Shown one piece after another: positions 17,952 through 26,390 of a DNA stretch of 64,000 nucleotides. The notes under the pieces are model-generated. The model saw only the letters and a list, made by a program, of their open reading frames with translations. It was not told where the DNA came from and made no database searches. Origin of the DNA: CAYVXE01 sp964455375. GTDB taxonomy: Bacteria; Zhuqueibacterota; Zhuqueibacteria; Oceanimicrobiales; Oceanimicrobiaceae. The DNA is taken from the NCBI GenBank assembly GCA_964455375.1, contig CAYVXE010000008.1, forward strand, positions 6,730 through 70,729. Reading direction: 5' to 3'. Made by a program: the position numbers and the translations under genes. The stretch's first letter is position 1; each line of letters opens with the position of its first letter.

Positions 17952-18938
17952 ATGATTAATTTAAAAAATGGTTTTGATTTGATTACGTTTACAGTTGTTT
18001 TCACGTTTCTCATGCTTTTTACGGTAATGCTTTACGGGCAAGACTTTTCCTTTTCGGACGACTTCTCAGATGGGGATCTAAGTGATTGGACATTCTACAA
18101 ATTTAGCACAGGTCTGCACGGCCCCGTCACAAATCCTGCAATTGTCGATAGTAGCGCTGAAATTTCTACCAGAGATCAACAAGCGACATTATTTATTAAC
18201 GGCGATTCCAGTTGGGCAAACTACACCCTGGAAGCAGATATGCGTATCGAACAGGCTCTCGATGATGCTTCACTGGGACTCATAACATTTTTCTACCTTA
18301 ACAATCCTCATTATGTGGTCAATGGACAGGACACGGTTGCGTATGAAAGTAAACATTATGCTTTAACCGTGCGAGGGCGCGAAAGTACATGGAGATTAAG
18401 CGGCCCCGGAGGGAATTTTGCTGATGGATTCCAAAGTGTCGCCGTTGGTGTAGATTACCACGTGAAGATCGTTATTAATGGAAATCGGATTCAGGCATAC
18501 TTTTATGAATTGGGAACACCGGAAGTACTACTTGCAGACGTAACGGTGCCGGACTCGGTAAGTCTAAGCGGCGGCTTAATTGGTTTTGGCGGCACAGACG
18601 ATAAAATTTTAATCGATAATGTGACGGTTAACCATATCGTGACAGGAATAAAGAAAATATCTGAATTACCGGAAAACTTCACGTTGCAACAAAATTACCC
18701 GAACCCTTTCAATCCGTCTACGACCATTTTATACACAATTCCTAACCAAGATTTTGTCACACTAAACGTTTACGATATTCTTGGTGAAAAGGTCAAAACA
18801 TTGGTGAGCGAATTTCAAACTGCAGGCAACCACACGTTTCATTTTCAACCCAGAGAGTTGGCCAGTGGCGTATATTTTTACGAGTTGAAAGTGGGTGAGA
18901 CTTTTCTAAAACGAAAAGAAATGTTATTGCTGAAATAG
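17952..18938 (+). CDS. Secreted protein with a concanavalin-like (LamG/DUF1080) domain and sorting tail
   Basis: 328 residues. A signal peptide ends near LYGQD (about 32). Residues about 33-230 form a jelly-roll domain of the kind found in laminin-G-like or 3-keto-disaccharide-hydrolase (DUF1080) proteins: DDFSDGDLSDWT, YTLEADMRI, YALTVRG, GLIGFGGTDDKILIDNVTV. The tail has the NYPNPFNPST motif, YDILGEKVKTLV and ASGVYFYELKVG, typical of type IX-type sorting or FlgD-like C-terminal domains in FCB bacteria. It starts 84 bp after the adaptor gene on the same strand, which suggests a polysaccharide-binding or polysaccharide-acting surface protein linked to the exported polymer. Catalytic residues were not identified. 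Confidence 0.7.
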   Translation: MINLKNGFDLITFTVVFTFLMLFTVMLYGQDFSFSDDFSDGDLSDWTFYKFSTGLHGPVTNPAIVDSSAEISTRDQQATLFINGDSSWANYTLEADMRIEQALDDASLGLITFFYLNNPHYVVNGQDTVAYESKHYALTVRGRESTWRLSGPGGNFADGFQSVAVGVDYHVKIVINGNRIQAYFYELGTPEVLLADVTVPDSVSLSGGLIGFGGTDDKILIDNVTVNHIVTGIKKISELPENFTLQQNYPNPFNPSTTILYTIPNQDFVTLNVYDILGEKVKTLVSEFQTAGNHTFHFQPRELASGVYFYELKVGETFLKRKEMLLLK

Positions 18939-18967
18939 AAGTTCATCGCTTAGATTTTACCGGTTTG

Positions 18968-19095
18968 TGGGACTGATACAGGCATTGCTGTGGATGAATA
19001 GAGTCGAAGTCTCTAACCCATGATTTTTAAATCGTGCCTCGACGACACCTTGCTTAAAAATTTATTTCATTTCGACTTTTTCGAAAGTCTCCTTA
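18968..19095 (-). repeat. Dispersed inverted-end repeat, copy 2 (degenerate)
   Basis: About 128 bp in the same orientation as copy 1. The left end on the minus strand is well kept (GAGACTTTCGAAAAAGTCG); the far half has diverged. It occupies the convergent gap between the lectin-like gene (ending 18938) and the oxidase subunit IV gene (ending 19145), where it could also act as a two-way terminator. Confidence 0.6.
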
Positions 19096-19144
19096 CCCGG
19101 GCAAGTTTCTATTATCTCCTGCAACCGGTAAAACCGAAGAGGGA

Positions 19145-19468
19145 TCACTCCGCAACTGTTTGGGGGCTCCAACTATGCGGCGTATAAAGAACATCTCTGG
19201 TTGACACATCTCCCATCAGAAAAATCAATAATATCAGTAAAAATAAAAAACCGGTTGCGACAAATACCCAGGTGAGTTTATCACTGTAACGCACATGCAT
19301 AAAATACAAAACCACAAGAGAGGCTTTCAAAATTGCAATCCCTAAAGCGGCAACATTGTTATACACACCAAGATCAATAAAAGCAACTCCCACAGTTGTT
19401 GCGGTTAATATGATAAGAGCTGTGAAAACAGCAAAATATGTTCTTTTGGGTACAAAATGCTGCGCCAT
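19145..19468 (-). CDS. ctaF: Cytochrome c oxidase subunit IV (small membrane subunit)
   Basis: 107 residues with three predicted membrane helices (about 13-32, 38-59 and 67-86), containing YFMHVRYSDKLTWVFVATGF, the pattern of the prokaryotic COX4/CtaF-CyoD family. It stabilises the haem-copper oxidase and lacks cofactors. The ATG at 19468 directly abuts the stop of the subunit III gene (19469), so it is the last gene of the respiratory block. Confidence 0.9.
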   Translation of the reverse strand: MAQHFVPKRTYFAVFTALIILTATTVGVAFIDLGVYNNVAALGIAILKASLVVLYFMHVRYSDKLTWVFVATGFLFLLILLIFLMGDVSTRDVLYTPHSWSPQTVAE

Positions 19469-20116
19469 TTAATGATGCCTTCCAATTAAATAAAGTAACG
19501 GAAACAAAAAGATCCAGACAATATCCACAAAATGCCAGTAGAGTCCGCTCAATTCGAGCGGTGTGCTGTGCTCACTGGTAAAAACCCCTTTCCTCGCTTT
19601 ATTGATCAACCAAATCATGAGCCCCATTCCGATGATCATGTGAAATGCATGCATTCCGGTCATCACAAAATAGAAGGAAATAAAAATACGCACCTGATCT
19701 GCATACGGCCCATCAAATTGAAAGCCGGGCCCTGGCAATAAATGTTCATGATATTTGTGAGTATACTCAACGGACTTGATACCGAGAAAAGCCGCCCCCA
19801 ATATCATCGTCAGCACAATAAACAAAATGATTTTCTTTTTATCGCCGTGCTGACCCCAATAGACTGCCAACGCCATGGTTAAACTGCTGCAGATGAGGAC
19901 GGCCGTATTAATGGTACCCAATGCTACATCCAATTCATGGCTTCCCAGCATAAACGCTTCCGGGTATTTAAATCTGTACAGTAAATATCCCGCAAACATG
20001 CCGCCGAAAAACAGGACTTCAGTAATCAGGAATGTCCACATTCCCAACGCAGACGAATTGAATTGCTGCTCTAAATCTTCAAAATGATGTTGTAAAACGG
20101 CGTTGTCTCCAGACAA
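19469..20116 (-). CDS. ctaE: Cytochrome c oxidase subunit III
   Basis: 215 residues, five predicted membrane helices, with the family motifs SALGMWTFLITEVLFFGGMFAGYLLYR near the N-terminus, FVMTGMHAFHMIIGM and LYWHFVDIVWIFLFPLLYLIG at the end. Subunit III carries no redox centre and supports proton uptake and stability of subunit I. The length fits the five-helix form found in caa3-type oxidases. The start is TTG at 20116 with GGAG nine bases before it; no better ATG lies in frame. It is set 26 bp after subunit I and directly before subunit IV. Confidence 0.93.
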   Translation of the reverse strand: MSGDNAVLQHHFEDLEQQFNSSALGMWTFLITEVLFFGGMFAGYLLYRFKYPEAFMLGSHELDVALGTINTAVLICSSLTMALAVYWGQHGDKKKIILFIVLTMILGAAFLGIKSVEYTHKYHEHLLPGPGFQFDGPYADQVRIFISFYFVMTGMHAFHMIIGMGLMIWLINKARKGVFTSEHSTPLELSGLYWHFVDIVWIFLFPLLYLIGRHH

Positions 20117-20142
20117 ATTTATTTTCTCCTTTAATTCTCTAT

Positions 20143-21780
20143 TTATGCGGTATAATTATACGGTTGTTCGGTCACGACCGGTATTTCATCAAAATTAAAT
20201 TGCGGCGGAGGCGAACTTACTTTTTCCCATTCCAATCCTTTTGCCCGCCACGGATTGGCACTGGCCTTCTGCCCATATTTCAAAGACCAAATAAAATAGA
20301 TGAGCGGCATCATGTATCCAATGCCCAAAATAGTTGCGCCGGCGGTAGACAGCACATTATATATTTGGAACTCAGCAGGGTACACATGGTAGCGACGCGG
20401 CATACCGAGATATCCCACGATAAATTGCGGAAAAAATGTCAGATTGAACCCCACAAAAATGACCAGCGAAGCAAAGCGCGCCCAACCTTCGGGGTAGAGG
20501 CGACCGGTTATTTTGGGCCACCAAAAATGCAACCCAGCCATGTACGCCATGATCGCCCCGCCGACCATAATATAATGGAAATGTGCAACGACAAAATAGG
20601 TGTCGTGAACATGCACATCCACCGCCAACGTACCGAGGAACACACCCGTCAAGCCGCCGATTGTAAACAAACCGATGAACCCAATGGCATAGAGCATTGG
20701 TGCGTCATAAGAAATTGATCCTTTATAAAGCGTCGCAGACCAGTTAAATGTCTTGATGGCGGATGGAATGGCTACAAGAAATGTCAGAAAGGAAAAAACC
20801 AGACTTGCATAAACGGATTGTCCGCTGGTGTACATGTGGTGCCCCCATACGAGAAACCCTAAAACAGCAATGGCAATGCTGGAAAATGCGATGAATTCAT
20901 AGCCGAATATTTTCTTTTTTGCGAAACAGGTAATGACCTCACTGATCACACCCATGCCCGGCAATATCATAATATAGACCGCTGGATGTGAATAAAACCA
21001 AAACAAATGTTGAAACAATATCGGGTCTCCTCCCAGTGCCGGATCGAAAATACCAATTTTGAAGATGCGTTCAAGACCCACCAGAGCGATTGCAATGGCA
21101 ACCACGGGGGTACCGAGAATCTGAATGATGCTGGTCGCATAATGCGCCCAAACAAACAACGGCAGACGAAACCAGGTTAAGCCCGGCGCCCGCATCTTAT
21201 GAATGGTAACGATAAAATTCAGCCCGGTGAGAATCGATGAAAACCCGGCAACGAAAGCACCCAATGCGGTGAGAATGACGTTTGTGTTCGAGTACGTACT
21301 ACTATAGGGCGTATAGAATGTCCAGCCGGTATCCACACCGCCAAACACGATGGCACAGACACCTAGTGTCGCCCCAATGATGTATAAGTACCAGGACAAT
21401 AAATTAATTCTGGGGAAGGCTAAATCTTTGGCACCAATCATGAGGGGAATCAAAAAGTTGCCGAGCACCGCTGGAATCGATGGGATGAGAAAGAAAAATA
21501 TCATAATCACCCCATGCATGGTAAACATTTTATTATACGTTTCCGATGATACCAGGTCTCCGGCCGGAGTCAACAATTCCAGACGTATGAGTAAAGCAAA
21601 AATTCCACCGACAATAAAAAACAGTGTAATTGAAATCAGGTATAAAATCGCAATACGTTTATGATCAACGGTAAATAGCCATGATTTCAATGAATATCCG
21701 GCATTGAGATAATTGTCACTGGATCCGTTTGTTTCTTTTGCAAGCTTTGTTTCGCTTGGTTTAAATACCGCTGTACTCAT
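20143..21780 (-). CDS. ctaD: Cytochrome c oxidase subunit I, A2-type haem-copper oxidase
   Basis: 545 residues with about twelve membrane helices; the catalytic subunit that reduces oxygen to water and pumps protons. Visible ligands are the haem-a histidine in FTMHGVIMIFFF, the CuB site in YSHPAVYIMILPG and VWGHHMYTSG, and the haem a3/a histidines in DTYFVVAHFHYIMVGG. The motif reads YSHPAVYI rather than GHPEVYI, so the D-channel glutamate is absent and the neighbouring YS pair marks the A2 subtype. It lies 3 bp after the subunit II gene and is followed by subunits III and IV. Together with the cytochrome-c-fused subunit II this is a caa3-type oxidase. Confidence 0.97.
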   Translation of the reverse strand: MSTAVFKPSETKLAKETNGSSDNYLNAGYSLKSWLFTVDHKRIAILYLISITLFFIVGGIFALLIRLELLTPAGDLVSSETYNKMFTMHGVIMIFFFLIPSIPAVLGNFLIPLMIGAKDLAFPRINLLSWYLYIIGATLGVCAIVFGGVDTGWTFYTPYSSTYSNTNVILTALGAFVAGFSSILTGLNFIVTIHKMRAPGLTWFRLPLFVWAHYATSIIQILGTPVVAIAIALVGLERIFKIGIFDPALGGDPILFQHLFWFYSHPAVYIMILPGMGVISEVITCFAKKKIFGYEFIAFSSIAIAVLGFLVWGHHMYTSGQSVYASLVFSFLTFLVAIPSAIKTFNWSATLYKGSISYDAPMLYAIGFIGLFTIGGLTGVFLGTLAVDVHVHDTYFVVAHFHYIMVGGAIMAYMAGLHFWWPKITGRLYPEGWARFASLVIFVGFNLTFFPQFIVGYLGMPRRYHVYPAEFQIYNVLSTAGATILGIGYMMPLIYFIWSLKYGQKASANPWRAKGLEWEKVSSPPPQFNFDEIPVVTEQPYNYTA

Positions 21781-21783
21781 TCT

Positions 21784-22725
21784 CTACTTTTCTCCACTTT
21801 TTCCAATTGATTTGATATAAGCGATAAGTTGAAGTAACTCAACTTCATTCAATTGCCCTTTAAATGTCGGCATCACCGGTTTATAACCGGCCGTGATTTT
21901 CGCTGTGGGGTCTAAAATCGATTCTCGAATGTAATCTTCATTGGCAATGACAGTCTGACCGTTTTTTAACTGTACCGGTTTGCCGAACAAATTTGTTAAT
22001 GACGGACAGCGCGCAGTTGGTTTATCAGAGTGACAGGTATGGCAGGCTAACTGTTGAAACTTCTTTTCACCGACAACTTCCATAGGTTCCGTGCTGGTGC
22101 CGCCGCTGAGCCAATCCTGGTAATCTTCCGGCGTCATCACCACGACCCAGCCTTTCATCTCCGAGTGTTTCGTACCACAATATTCAGCGCAAAAAAGATG
22201 GTACTTGCCGGGTTTTGTGGCCTCAAACCACATGGTTGTATATCTGCCCGGGACAACGTCTTTTTTAATACGGAAGGCCGGAATAAAAAAACTGTGAATA
22301 ACATCCTCTGTGGACATGGTCAGCTTTACAGGCTCCCCGGTGGGAACATGAATCTCGTTAATCTCCCTCACCCCATTCGGATGCTGAATATACCACATCC
22401 ATTGTTTACCGACGACGTACATTTCCAAGGCATCAGCCGGAGGTTCATATCTTTCAAAATAAAGGGTGGAACCCCAGACGAAAACAACCATCACCAAAAT
22501 CAAAGGAATGACTGTCCACAGAATCTCCAACTTTAGCAGCCCCGGTATTTCTTTTGGCGTTTCATCTTCTGAACGTCTTCTATATTTTACAGCGAAGATA
22601 TAGACTAAAAAGAAGATTAAAAGTGCAAAAAATACACTCACAGCGATAAGAAAGAAATAGAGATTATCGACGTTATGTGCAAATTTTGATGCCTGTTCAG
22701 GAAAAAATCTAAATGGTTTATCCAT
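21784..22725 (-). CDS. ctaC: Cytochrome c oxidase subunit II with fused cytochrome c (caa3 type)
   Basis: About 313 residues from the ATG at 22725 (MDKPFRFFPEQ). Reading further upstream would overlap the SCO gene and adds no domain. Two membrane helices lie at the N-terminus (about 20-45 and 65-85). The periplasmic cupredoxin domain has the CuA ligands in CAEYCGTKHSEMKGW, preceded by VIHSFFIPAFRIKKDVVPG. A C-terminal cytochrome c domain has one haem site, CHTCH, with a later methionine (KPVMPTFKG) as the likely sixth ligand. The fused haem receives electrons from the ACIII complex encoded upstream. It starts 20 bp after the SCO stop. Confidence 0.95.
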   Translation of the reverse strand: MDKPFRFFPEQASKFAHNVDNLYFFLIAVSVFFALLIFFLVYIFAVKYRRRSEDETPKEIPGLLKLEILWTVIPLILVMVVFVWGSTLYFERYEPPADALEMYVVGKQWMWYIQHPNGVREINEIHVPTGEPVKLTMSTEDVIHSFFIPAFRIKKDVVPGRYTTMWFEATKPGKYHLFCAEYCGTKHSEMKGWVVVMTPEDYQDWLSGGTSTEPMEVVGEKKFQQLACHTCHSDKPTARCPSLTNLFGKPVQLKNGQTVIANEDYIRESILDPTAKITAGYKPVMPTFKGQLNEVELLQLIAYIKSIGKSGEK

Positions 22726-22744
22726 AATTAAAAAATGTAACTCG

Positions 22745-23596
22745 TTACTTCGTTGAAACAAAGTGATTATTGGATTGCTTTTTTTCGCGGTGATCTTTAC
22801 GCAACATAATAAACATAAAACCACCTAGAAGAACAATGGTTAACGTTCCGAAAAATCGAAGCACATTCATGATCGCCAAACCATATTTGCCCGTCGTTGG
22901 ATCATAGTGATAACAATAAAGCAGAACTTGATCGGAGAAACTGCCGATGTTACTTTTGGAAGCCTCAATTAAACCCAATTTCAAATCTCGGCTTGGGTAT
23001 TCGATTCCATAAAAATACTTTGACAACGTCCCGTCCGGCGTCAGTACCATAATACCACTTGCATGCACAAATTGTTTTTGTTCCTCATCGTAACGATACC
23101 GGAATCCCACGGCGTTTGTTAACGCTTTAATCGATGCTTCATCACCGGTTAAAAAATGCCAGCCGTTCTTTGCACCGCTGCGATCGTACTGTTCCACGTA
23201 ACCCGTTTTCTTGCGCATGGCCAACTCCGGAGTTTCTGCTGGATTAAAACTGACCGTGACCACTTCAAAATCCTTGCCAATATCAATATTCATGGGATTC
23301 AGACTGGCAAGCAATCCGTTCAAAATCATCGTGCAAAGCATGGGACAATCATAGTAGACCAACGAGAGAATAACGGGTTTTTCACCAAAATAATCTTTGA
23401 GGTGAACGGTTTGGCCGAATTCATCTTTAAATGGCAGGTCTAAAGGTATCTGTTCATCTAAATGTTGGTCAATGCCGATATCCTTAAGAATATCGATTTT
23501 TGACGCGGCGCCTTCCTGAGAAAAAGACAGCGATGCATTCGCGCCTAAAATTATACTTATGCAAAAAACAAGTCTAACTATTTTATATATCATCAT
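22745..23596 (-). CDS. SCO1/SenC-family copper chaperone for oxidase assembly
   Basis: 283 residues. A signal peptide (about 1-26, SLSFSQ) is followed by a thioredoxin-like domain with the copper-binding YYDCPMLC (C84 and C88) and a downstream histidine in QFVHASGIMVLTPDG (about 177). Unlike short SCO proteins it has a C-terminal membrane helix (LRFFGTLTIVLLGGFMFIMLR), a layout seen in oxidase clusters of other FCB and acidobacterial genomes. It delivers copper to the CuA site of subunit II, the next gene. Confidence 0.92.
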   Translation of the reverse strand: MMIYKIVRLVFCISIILGANASLSFSQEGAASKIDILKDIGIDQHLDEQIPLDLPFKDEFGQTVHLKDYFGEKPVILSLVYYDCPMLCTMILNGLLASLNPMNIDIGKDFEVVTVSFNPAETPELAMRKKTGYVEQYDRSGAKNGWHFLTGDEASIKALTNAVGFRYRYDEEQKQFVHASGIMVLTPDGTLSKYFYGIEYPSRDLKLGLIEASKSNIGSFSDQVLLYCYHYDPTTGKYGLAIMNVLRFFGTLTIVLLGGFMFIMLRKDHREKKQSNNHFVSTK

Positions 23597-23633
23597 TAAG
23601 CACCACTACTAAGCTTCGGTTTTTTAGTGAATT

Positions 23634-24020
23634 TCAATTTTGCGGCCGTACAGGGAACCCGTTTTTCAACATGCGTTTCATCGCCTCATCGACGGGAATG
23701 TGGACGACACCGGCTTCCTTAACGATCCACCCATAGCTGTTCACCAGAGAATCTTCTTTTGCCAGGAAAACAGCGAGCTCTTTTTCAGGGTCCACCTGCA
23801 GTCTTGGACCCTCAGGCAACCGTCTCTCGCTCATAAACGGAGACACAATTTGTTTACTATGTTCACGCTTCTTTTCCAGAATATGAAAGACTCCCCTGGC
23901 GACAAATAATGCCCCAAATATCAGCACAAAAAGGGCGATGCCCGCAATCGCGATTGGTTTCACATGGGCGTCGCGAGCTTCATAATTTTTATTGTTCGTC
24001 TGACTTTCAGTGTGACTCAT
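23634..24020 (-). CDS. Small single-helix membrane protein of the ACIII-oxidase block
   Basis: 128 residues with one membrane helix at about 24-46 (AIAGIALFVLIFGALFVARG) and a soluble domain ending in GWIVKEAGVVHIPVDEAMKRML. I recall similar proteins next to oxidase genes in other phyla, but no function is established. The start overlaps the actF gene by 14 bp and follows an AAGGAGGC ribosome site, so it belongs to the same operon. An extra subunit of ACIII (comparable in position to ActG) or an oxidase assembly factor would fit the context; this is inference. Confidence 0.75.
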   Translation of the reverse strand: MSHTESQTNNKNYEARDAHVKPIAIAGIALFVLIFGALFVARGVFHILEKKREHSKQIVSPFMSERRLPEGPRLQVDPEKELAVFLAKEDSLVNSYGWIVKEAGVVHIPVDEAMKRMLKNGFPVRPQN

Positions 24021-25185
24021 TCAACAAAGCCTCCTTCAAACGCGGATCATGCATTGGTAAGAGTTCTTTTTTCTTCACCTGCCGTAAGAACGCTGTGAAC
24101 CAAAGTCCGCCAATGGCCACCGGAGCGGCAAGATCCATCCAGTGAAATGCAAACTGTTCAGGATGAAAACTCGGCATGATGATCCAATCCAAATCCACAA
24201 AACGCATAATGATGATGGCAACGGCAATTTTAGCTAAGATGCGACCATTTCTTTTATTATCTCTTGACAGCAACAACGCAAAGGGCACCGTAAAATGAAA
24301 CAGGACAATAATGACTCCCACAGTATCCCAGCCACCGTGCATACGATCTAAATACCAGGGAATTTCTTCCGGCAAATTTCCCGACCAAATTATAAGAAAT
24401 TGTGACAACGCCATATAAGCCCATAGAGAAACAAATGCTAAGATTAAATTTCCTAAATCATGGAAATGATTCGATTTTACAAAATCAGACAATGGTTTGA
24501 CTTCCGCAAACCAATTGAGAATGATCACTGCAAAAGACAACGTGAGCAGTACCTGACCAATGACGAAAATAAATCCAAATATGGTAGAGAACCAGTGGGG
24601 ATCCAATGACATCACCCAATCCACAGAAGCGAAAGTCAAAGAGAGAACATACAATATAATACCCGGACCACTCAACATTTTAACTTTAGAGGTCAGACCG
24701 GACTCACCGGTTTCATCCTGCCTGTAGGACCACTTTGTCATTAGAAAAATCAATCCTGTCCACAGCAAAAAATATAAAACCGCCCGAATCCAAAAAGCTG
24801 ATACATTCAGATAAGCGCTTTTGTGCTGAAGGATTTCATCTAAAGCGACAGTCTCCGGCCGCGCCCAAACATATAATTCCTTCATACCGAAAAACAATGG
24901 GATCAGCAGTAACGCCATTAAAGGTATGGTGCGCGAACCAGCTTCAAGAATTCGCTGAATGGCAAAGCCCCACCTGCCCCCAACCAGATGATGCAAACAA
25001 AGAATCACAAAACTGCCCAGCGGGAGTCCGATCCAGAACATATATCCCAGCAAATAGGACTTAAAAAACTGACCGGGGTTTGTATAAGCACCCAAACCGC
25101 ACAACGCAAGCGCAACAAGGCCGGTTATCAACGAAAGCGTTTGCACACGATTCAATTGTGGTTTTAGTGTTTCCAGATTGCTCAT
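24007..25185 (-). CDS. actF: Alternative complex III subunit ActF (quinol:cytochrome c oxidoreductase membrane subunit)
   Basis: About 392 residues with roughly ten membrane helices and no haem or iron-sulfur motifs. It resembles the ActF/ActC (NrfD-like) membrane subunit family of ACIII, for example in LASVDWVMSLDPHWFSTIFGF and WFAEVKPLSDFVKSNHFHDLG. The two related membrane subunits bind quinol in the known ACIII structures. The ATG at 25185 sits behind GGAAAG; a GTG at 25191 overlapping the actE stop is the alternative. The end overlaps the next small gene by 14 bp. Confidence 0.92.
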   Translation of the reverse strand: MSNLETLKPQLNRVQTLSLITGLVALALCGLGAYTNPGQFFKSYLLGYMFWIGLPLGSFVILCLHHLVGGRWGFAIQRILEAGSRTIPLMALLLIPLFFGMKELYVWARPETVALDEILQHKSAYLNVSAFWIRAVLYFLLWTGLIFLMTKWSYRQDETGESGLTSKVKMLSGPGIILYVLSLTFASVDWVMSLDPHWFSTIFGFIFVIGQVLLTLSFAVIILNWFAEVKPLSDFVKSNHFHDLGNLILAFVSLWAYMALSQFLIIWSGNLPEEIPWYLDRMHGGWDTVGVIIVLFHFTVPFALLLSRDNKRNGRILAKIAVAIIIMRFVDLDWIIMPSFHPEQFAFHWMDLAAPVAIGGLWFTAFLRQVKKKELLPMHDPRLKEALLNESH

Positions 25186-25187
25186 TA

Positions 25188-25769
25188 TCACTTTCCGAGT
25201 AATTGTTGTTTGTCTTTAGGAAGAGCCTCGATTTTCATATCCTGACTTAATTGCAACGTCTTCACGTACGCAACAATTGCCCATCGGTCTTCCGGCTTGA
25301 TTCTATCCGAATAATCGTACATGGCTCCCAGACCGTTCGTGATGACATCGAAAATGTGCCCAACCGGAGCTTCGCGTAATCGATCGATGTGATATGAAGG
25401 CGGCTGCCGAAAACCACGCTGAACAATCATCCCATTTCCGTAACCCAATTCGTCGTGACATGGTGAACAATAAATATTGTATCTCTCACGGCCTCTTTTC
25501 AGAACTTCCTCTGTAATGGGAAAAGGGAATGTGTCCACTAATTTGCCGTCCACTTTGCCATAATACAAATGCGTATCTGTTTTTAATTTACCACGGGCGA
25601 TGGTCCCTTTCACCAAAGGACGGGACGCACTGCCATCGGCAAAAAAATGATTTACTTCTAACGGTTCATGATGCGGCTGGTCGTGCATGTCCTGTCGACA
25701 AGCTGGCAACAGAGCCAAAACGAACAAAAGTAATAGCAGGCGATTCAATTGTTTCATAGTTGGTCGCAT
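25188..25769 (-). CDS. actE: Alternative complex III subunit ActE, monohaem cytochrome c lipoprotein
   Basis: 193 residues. A lipoprotein signal ends in LLPAC (C24), followed by a linker and a class I cytochrome c domain with one CSPCH haem site (about 100-104) and a glycine-rich loop (DELGYGNGM). It is the cytochrome that passes electrons out of ACIII toward the oxidase. An internal ATG at 25757 would give the same lipoprotein without four residues. It lies between actD and actF, as in other act operons. Confidence 0.93.
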   Translation of the reverse strand: MRPTMKQLNRLLLLLFVLALLPACRQDMHDQPHHEPLEVNHFFADGSASRPLVKGTIARGKLKTDTHLYYGKVDGKLVDTFPFPITEEVLKRGRERYNIYCSPCHDELGYGNGMIVQRGFRQPPSYHIDRLREAPVGHIFDVITNGLGAMYDYSDRIKPEDRWAIVAYVKTLQLSQDMKIEALPKDKQQLLGK

Positions 25770-25778
25770 TTTTTGATT

Positions 25779-26321
25779 TTATGGTTCAACTTCAAATACT
25801 TCTCTCGCATTCAAGTTTTTCAGAAATTTCTTGGTACCTTCCAAATCGAACTTTGGGTCTTTACTTTCAATACATAAAAAGAAACAATCACGGGATGCCA
25901 TGGCGAATTTCTCAACGTTAAACACCGGATGATACGGCATGGGCAAACCGTTTAATGCAAACATGCCCAAAACGGCTGAGAAAGCCGCAAAAAGAATGGT
26001 CAACTCAAACGTAATAGGAATAAATGACGGCCAACTGTTTAAGGGACGGCCGCCAATATTTAACGGGTAATGGATAGCCGAAGCAAAATATTGCATGCCA
26101 AATCCGGTTATCATGCCGACAATCGCTCCGATTAAAACAATCATCGGCAGTTTCGTCTTTTTGAAACCCACTGCCTCGGACAGGCCGTGAACGGGAAATG
26201 GGCTGTAGGCATCCATGTTGCGGAAACCTTCGTCGTAAGCTTTTTGAGACGCCTTAACGAGATCTTCAGATGTTGGAAATTCGGCCAGAACGCCGTACAG
26301 GCCTTTCTTTTCTTTAACCAT
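25779..26321 (-). CDS. actD: Alternative complex III subunit ActD (DUF3341)
   Basis: 180 residues with two membrane helices (about 59-82 and 99-122) and the family pattern LYGVLAEFPTSEDLVKASQKAYDEGF at the N-terminus, AYSPFPVHGL, and a short C-terminal domain (NVEKFAMASRDCFFLCIESKDPKFD). ActD carries no cofactor and packs against ActC in the complex. An AGGG ribosome site precedes the ATG at 26321. It lies 69 bp after actC. Confidence 0.95.
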   Translation of the reverse strand: MVKEKKGLYGVLAEFPTSEDLVKASQKAYDEGFRNMDAYSPFPVHGLSEAVGFKKTKLPMIVLIGAIVGMITGFGMQYFASAIHYPLNIGGRPLNSWPSFIPITFELTILFAAFSAVLGMFALNGLPMPYHPVFNVEKFAMASRDCFFLCIESKDPKFDLEGTKKFLKNLNAREVFEVEP

Positions 26322-26390
26322 AAAATCCCTGCAAGTTAATCTTAATGGTCAATTTTGAATAATGCCTCGCTTGTAGAAATCTGTCAAACA

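Noticed and set aside
22726..22824. N-terminal extension of oxidase subunit II
   Set aside because: It overlaps the SCO gene and adds no membrane or domain feature; ATG 22725 gives the normal start.
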